Assembly (NCBI GenBank): GCA_002436505.1
Contig: DJML01000082.1
Coordinates: forward strand, 1 to 11,356
Origin: Bacteroidetes bacterium UBA6491
GTDB taxonomy: Bacteria > Bacteroidota > Bacteroidia > NS11-12g > UBA9320
Direction: 5' to 3'
Length of the DNA stretch: 11,356 bases
Position numbers and translations under genes: made by a program. The notes below the pieces were generated by a model, which saw only the letters and a list, made by a program, of their open reading frames with translations, was not told the DNA's origin and did not search any database. Of this stretch, positions 7,811-11,356 are shown piece after piece; the first letter of the stretch is position 1, and each line of letters begins with the position of its first letter.

Positions 7811-9550
7811 ATGAAAGCAATCACAAGAAAACTTAAAGAATTACCGGCAACGGCTATTTGTGGCAATGACATCAGTTCGTCCTGCCTGTATGTTTCTGCA
7901 CTATCGATCATGTACGCCGGTCAGTTTGCGTGGATATCGTTGCTTCTTGTGGGTGCGGTTCTTTTTTTCTACAGGAAGATCTACGGAGAAGTTGTTGGTG
8001 CTCTGCCGCTGAACGGAGGGGCATACAATGCTCTTTTGAACACAACAAGTAAATCAGTTGCTTCTCTTGCTGCAACACTTACCTTGCTTTCTTACATGGC
8101 CACTGCTGTGATCTCTGCAAGTGAAGGCATCCATTACCTTCATCGCCTGGTGCAGTCGATACCGATCATTGAGACCACCATAGTGTTGCTAGCGGTATTT
8201 ATGTTTCTTTCCATACTTGGTATAGGCGAATCAGCACGTGTTGCAACGGTCATATTTATTTTTCATTTGGCTTCACTGATTCTCCTTTCGGTTTTTTGTG
8301 GCTACTATCTGATAACACACGGTACCGGCGTTTTCATGGAAAACTTTCACAGCCCGGTCGAAACAAGTGTCACTACGGCATTGTTCTTCGGGTTTGCAGC
8401 AGCGATGCTTGGGATCAGTGGTTTTGAGAGTTCTTCGAATTTTGTCGAAGAACAGGAAAGAGGTGTATTCAGGAAAACATTAAAAAACATGTGGATCGTC
8501 GTGACGGTATTTAATCCACTGATGGCGTTTCTCGCTTTGTCAATGATCCCATTAAGCGGGGTAGCTGAAAATCAAAACGCACTCTTGTCATATATGGGCG
8601 ACCTTTCTGGCGGCAGCTGGCTGTCAACGCTGATATCCATTGATGCTGCCCTGGTGTTAAGTGGTGCCGTACTGACATCCTTTGTAGGTGTTTCAGGGCT
8701 TATTGAACGTATTACCCTTGACAGGATACTACCAAGATTTTTACTGGTTAGGAACAAAAGAGGAAGTACCTATTTGATATCCATGGCATTTTTCTTGTTA
8801 TGCATATCGATATTGTTGCTAACACAAGGAAGGCTGGAAGCACTGGCAGGTGTTTATACTATAGCCTTTTTATCTGTAATGGCATTGTTTGGAATCGGGA
8901 ATGTATTGTTGAAGATAAGGAGGAAACGGTTGCCACGCCCCGAAAAGTCAGGATGGCTCTCGCTTCTTTTTGCCATAACAGCCACTGTCCTTGCCATTAT
9001 CGGAAATGCAGTGCTTAATCCTAAGTACCTGGGAGTTTTCTTCGAATATTTCATTCCAACATTCATGATCGTTATAGTGATGCTAAACCGGATCATTATC
9101 CTGAGAGTATTATTAAAAGTCATCAAGCATATTTTTGACCCGATCATGAAATTTGTGAACCAAACGAATAATTCAATCCTGAGCCTGATCGACGACATAA
9201 ATTCTCAGGAGTTCGCATTCTTTACAAAAGATGATGATGTCGCAACGCTAAACAAGGTTATGCGGTATATTGAGAAGAATGAACACACGCGAAAACTGAA
9301 GATCGTAGCCGTGTTAAGTAAAGGAGAAAAATTAGCACCCCGGCTGTTATCCGATATAGAGGTCCTGGACAGGGAATATCCCCAGATCGATATTGAATTT
9401 ATTCAGATAGACGGAAAATTTGGTCCTACCCTTATAAAGCAGCTATCTGCAAAATGGAAGATCCCTGTCAACTTTATGTTCATTGGGTCTCCCGGAGACC
9501 GATTCCCTTATAGTGTAGAAGAGCTCGGTGGGGTAAGATTGATCATATAG
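7811..9550 (+). CDS. APC-superfamily permease, candidate KimA/KUP-like K+ importer
   Basis: This 579-residue inner-membrane protein has about 12 hydrophobic helices (about 12-437) and a cytosolic tail (about 440-579). APC landmarks are the broken first helix (GNDISSSCLYVSA, 18-30), LNGGAYN (67-73) and the helix-6 block GISGFESSSNFVEE (201-214). Helix 1 has D20 and Y27 in a D-x6-Y pattern resembling the KUP motif GDIGTSPLY and the KimA pair D36/Y43. Helix 3 has Y95, T98 and S102 at the spacing of KimA Y118, T121 and S125, though KimA D117 is Ser here. This favours a cation, perhaps K+, over an amino acid as substrate, but amino acid transport is not excluded. The end of the tail (about 493-579, KLKIVAVLSKG to IPVNFMFIGSPGDRF) alternates beta and alpha like half a USP domain. 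The MgtC-like gene begins 9 bases after its stop, so the two probably form an operon. Confidence 0.85.
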   Translation: MKAITRKLKELPATAICGNDISSSCLYVSALSIMYAGQFAWISLLLVGAVLFFYRKIYGEVVGALPLNGGAYNALLNTTSKSVASLAATLTLLSYMATAVISASEGIHYLHRLVQSIPIIETTIVLLAVFMFLSILGIGESARVATVIFIFHLASLILLSVFCGYYLITHGTGVFMENFHSPVETSVTTALFFGFAAAMLGISGFESSSNFVEEQERGVFRKTLKNMWIVVTVFNPLMAFLALSMIPLSGVAENQNALLSYMGDLSGGSWLSTLISIDAALVLSGAVLTSFVGVSGLIERITLDRILPRFLLVRNKRGSTYLISMAFFLLCISILLLTQGRLEALAGVYTIAFLSVMALFGIGNVLLKIRRKRLPRPEKSGWLSLLFAITATVLAIIGNAVLNPKYLGVFFEYFIPTFMIVIVMLNRIIILRVLLKVIKHIFDPIMKFVNQTNNSILSLIDDINSQEFAFFTKDDDVATLNKVMRYIEKNEHTRKLKIVAVLSKGEKLAPRLLSDIEVLDREYPQIDIEFIQIDGKFGPTLIKQLSAKWKIPVNFMFIGSPGDRFPYSVEELGGVRLII

Positions 9551-9559
9551 GGCGAGGAA

Positions 9560-10024
9560 ATGAAAGAGTTGTTAGCTTCCGTAAATCATATAGAATTCAA
9601 CCAGGTACTGGGGCTGTTTGTAGCCGCTCTGGCCGGGTTTATGATCGGACTGGAACGTGAATGGAGAGGCAAATCAGCGGGATTGACCACCAACACCCTG
9701 GTGGCATTAGGAGCAGCAATATTTGTAACGCTATCGTATAACGTTACCGAAGAACAGGGTGACGTGACCCGGATAATAGCACAGGTAGTGAGTGGTATCG
9801 GCTTTTTGGGTGCAGGTATAATATTCAAAGAAGGATTAAATATACATGGACTAACCACAGCAGCGACATTGTGGTGTAGCGCGGCCATTGGCGCAGTATC
9901 AGCATCAGGTTACTATTCGCTGGCCATTATCAGCCTGTTGTTCGTTCTGATCATCAATGTTGGAGTATCACGACTGGACAGGTTCCTGAAAAGAAAGAAC
10001 AGGACAAAAAACTCCTTTGAGTAG
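9560..10024 (+). CDS. MgtC/SapB-family membrane protein, short form
   Basis: This 154-residue inner-membrane protein belongs to the MgtC/SapB family. Diagnostic blocks are FMIGLEREWRGKSAGLTTNT (27-46), then LVALGAAIFV, then the core IAQVVSGIGFLGAGIIFKEG (73-92), then HGLTTAATLWCSAAIGA (96-112). Four to five hydrophobic helices cover almost the whole protein, and it ends in a basic tail. It lacks the C-terminal cytosolic ACT-like domain of Salmonella MgtC (about 230 residues), so it resembles the short SapB/YhiD type. Family members are tied to Mg2+ limitation, acid stress and, in Salmonella, control of F1Fo ATPase; a transport role has not been shown. GGCGAGG just before the ATG at 9560 is one of the few Shine-Dalgarno-like sites in the window. 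The 9-base gap to the permease indicates co-transcription. Confidence 0.92.
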   Translation: MKELLASVNHIEFNQVLGLFVAALAGFMIGLEREWRGKSAGLTTNTLVALGAAIFVTLSYNVTEEQGDVTRIIAQVVSGIGFLGAGIIFKEGLNIHGLTTAATLWCSAAIGAVSASGYYSLAIISLLFVLIINVGVSRLDRFLKRKNRTKNSFE

Positions 10025-10069
10025 TATTTTCACAGTTATAATTACTGGCTAAATATTATCCCTTAATAC

Positions 10070-10090
10070 CCTTTAATTGAGATTTAAAGG
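10070..10090. terminator. hairpin downstream of the MgtC-like gene
   Basis: CCTTTAA (10070-10076) and TTAAAGG (10084-10090) are perfect 7-base arms around a 7-base loop, 46 bases after the stop codon. It could end the permease-mgtC transcript, but the stem is AT-rich and no T-run follows. The rest of the 173-base gap before the cytochrome gene is AT-rich and shows no clear promoter box. Confidence 0.3.
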
Positions 10091-10197
10091 AAATGATTGT
10101 ACAAATATTTCTATGGGTGATCCCTAATAATTCAATAAAAATCACTATCCTTACAATGCTATTTAGCGATCGCATATCTAACTAATTGATTAAATAA

Positions 10198-11196
10198 ATG
10201 AATATCCTACTCAAAATTCTTAAGTGGACGGCCATTGTCGTTGTCGTTTTCGCCATCGGGTTTTTTGCATTTGTGCAGTTGACATGGCAAAAGACCTATG
10301 AAGCTCCTTATCCTGAGATCCATGCAAGTACTGATTCAGCTGTCATAGCTCGAGGCAAGTATCTTGTTTACGGTCCTGCCCATTGTGCAGTTTGCCATAC
10401 CCCATTAGACAAATACGATGCCGTTGAAAAAGGAGAGATCGTACCTCTTAGCGGAGGCTGGGAATTACAGATTCCTCCAGGAACATTCCGAGCACCAAAT
10501 ATCACGCCTGACAAGGAAACAGGAATTGGCCGTCTGACAGATGGCGAAATAGCAAGGATACTGCGCCACAAGGTCAACAAAGAAGGCCGTGTTGTTCTAC
10601 CTTTCATGCCCTATCAGGAAATGAGCACAGCTGATCTTACGGCTATCATTTCTTTCCTGCGTTCACAGGAACCTGTAAAAAACAAGGTCCCTGATCAGGA
10701 ATTCTCGTTTATTGGAAAAATGGTGATGGCATTGGGTCTTATTGTACCTGAAGGCCCTAAGGGAACACCACCTGAAGTAGTTGCCATTGATACTACAAAA
10801 GAATACGGAGAATATATTGCTAATTATGTTGCCGATTGTGCAGGATGCCACTCCAAAAGGAATATGCAAACAGGTGAATTAATTGGTGAATTATTTGCCG
10901 GAGGTGGCATATTCGCTGATGAAGTTGAATTGTTGCAGGGCAAAAGTTTCATTTCTCCCAATCTGACACCTCACAAAGAAACAGGTGTTATCGCATCGTG
11001 GTCTGAGGCTGATTTCATGCAGCGGATAAAAGCAGGCAGGGTTCACCAGGGAAGTCCAATGCCATGGGGACCATTCTCACGCATGAACGATGTAGAGATC
11101 AAAGCTGTTTACAAATACTTGAGTTCGCTAGATCCGGTCGAGAACAAGATTGAAAAAACAGTTTTTATGCCCGATGAAGAATTTCCCGGCTCCTGA
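10198..11196 (+). CDS. membrane-anchored diheme cytochrome c
   Basis: This 332-residue protein carries periplasmic electrons. Residues 5-29 form an uncleaved signal anchor (LLKILKW, then a hydrophobic stretch to LTW). Two heme c sites are present: C63-A-V-C-H67 and C214-A-G-C-H218. Likely distal methionines are M137 (LPFMPY) and M288 (SPMPWG). Each half also has an NxTPxKETG block (NITPDKETGIG at 101-111, NLTPHKETGV at 255-264), so the protein is two duplicated cytochrome c domains. These blocks are typical of the cytochrome subunits of membrane-bound alcohol, aldehyde and gluconate dehydrogenases, which usually have three hemes. No partner dehydrogenase or oxidase gene is present nearby, so the electron donor and acceptor are unknown. 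The ATG at 10198 gives the anchor; no Shine-Dalgarno site is seen. Confidence 0.9.
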   Translation: MNILLKILKWTAIVVVVFAIGFFAFVQLTWQKTYEAPYPEIHASTDSAVIARGKYLVYGPAHCAVCHTPLDKYDAVEKGEIVPLSGGWELQIPPGTFRAPNITPDKETGIGRLTDGEIARILRHKVNKEGRVVLPFMPYQEMSTADLTAIISFLRSQEPVKNKVPDQEFSFIGKMVMALGLIVPEGPKGTPPEVVAIDTTKEYGEYIANYVADCAGCHSKRNMQTGELIGELFAGGGIFADEVELLQGKSFISPNLTPHKETGVIASWSEADFMQRIKAGRVHQGSPMPWGPFSRMNDVEIKAVYKYLSSLDPVENKIEKTVFMPDEEFPGS

Positions 11197-11234
11197 ACCC
11201 GGTCAATTGGTTTGATAAACAGGTTCAGGTTTAA

Positions 11235-11262
11235 TAGTTTCACTTCTTGCTGAAAGAAACTA
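11235..11262. terminator. hairpin downstream of the cytochrome c gene
   Basis: TAGTTTC (11235-11241) and GAAACTA (11256-11262) are perfect 7-base arms, and an inner TTC/GAA pairing can extend the stem. It starts 39 bases after the cytochrome stop codon. It probably marks the transcript end, but there is no T-tract, so terminator function is tentative. Confidence 0.35.
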
Positions 11263-11263
11263 C

Positions 11264-11289
11264 TTGATGGTTGAAATTTATTATATTTG
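11264..11289 (+). promoter_or_regulatory. candidate Bacteroidota-type promoter for the second cyclase gene
   Basis: TATATTTG (11282-11289) matches the TAnnTTTG -7 box exactly and lies 20 bases before the ATG at 11310, implying a leader of only about 14 bases. TTG at 11264-11266 gives a 15-base spacer, the same geometry as the candidate promoter of the permease operon. Confidence 0.4.
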
Positions 11290-11309
11290 ATTCCCCCTCC
11301 CGCAGAAGC

Positions 11310-11356
11310 ATGTCAAATGAATCCAGAAAATTAGCGGCTATCATGTTCACCGATAT
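11310..11356 (+). CDS. start of a second class III nucleotide cyclase gene (3' truncated)
   Basis: The last 47 bases encode MSNESRKLAAIMFTD plus two bases of the next codon, and the frame is open to the window edge. RKLAAIMFTD is the characteristic start of bacterial class III cyclase domains and includes the first metal-binding aspartate (D15). It closely matches the N-terminus of the cyclase at 5675-7609 (MQTDRKLVAIMFTD). The downstream domains are not visible. A TAnnTTTG promoter box lies just upstream. The N-terminal placement of the motif implies a cytosolic protein with the cyclase domain first, like its paralogue. Confidence 0.8.
   Translation, partial: MSNESRKLAAIMFTD

Noticed and set aside
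10166..10173. GCGATCGC octamer (the HIP1 sequence of cyanobacteria)
   Set aside because: A single copy was noticed in the window, and all other evidence points to Bacteroidota; chance is the simplest explanation.

Overview
The window looks like chromosomal DNA from a member of the Bacteroidota. Three things point there: a large secreted protein ending in a type IX secretion (Por) sorting tail, start codons that mostly lack a Shine-Dalgarno sequence, and two matches to the Bacteroidota -7 promoter box TAnnTTTG. No rank below phylum can be supported from the sequence. There are no tRNA or rRNA genes, insertion sequences, CRISPR arrays or phage genes, and no gap between genes exceeds 300 bases.

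Layout. The left edge (2-442) is the C-terminal end of acetyl-CoA synthetase. A 906-residue T9SS-exported surface or secreted protein follows (513-3233). The middle (3491-10024) is mostly ion transport and signalling: a CPA2-type cation:proton antiporter with a long cytosolic tail; convergent to it, a class III nucleotide cyclase fused to a TolB-like domain and TPR repeats; divergent from the cyclase, a two-gene operon of an APC-superfamily permease and a short MgtC/SapB-family membrane protein. The right side holds a membrane-anchored diheme cytochrome c (10198-11196). The first 15 complete codons of a second class III cyclase gene run off the end (11310-11356).

How the genes may work together. 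The antiporter and the permease both carry cytosolic tails of alternating beta/alpha character, like universal-stress-protein (USP) folds. The permease has, at spacings that match the K+ importers KimA and KUP, most of the residues known to contact K+. MgtC-family proteins are linked to ionic stress. With a cyclase between them, the region is a plausible ion, pH or osmotic homeostasis neighbourhood with nucleotide signalling. The gene families are read from sequence; the functional link is inference. The cyclase keeps its metal-binding and transition-state residues but has lost both residues that normally recognise adenine, so its product is uncertain. The acetyl-CoA synthetase, T9SS protein and cytochrome show no clear link to this theme.
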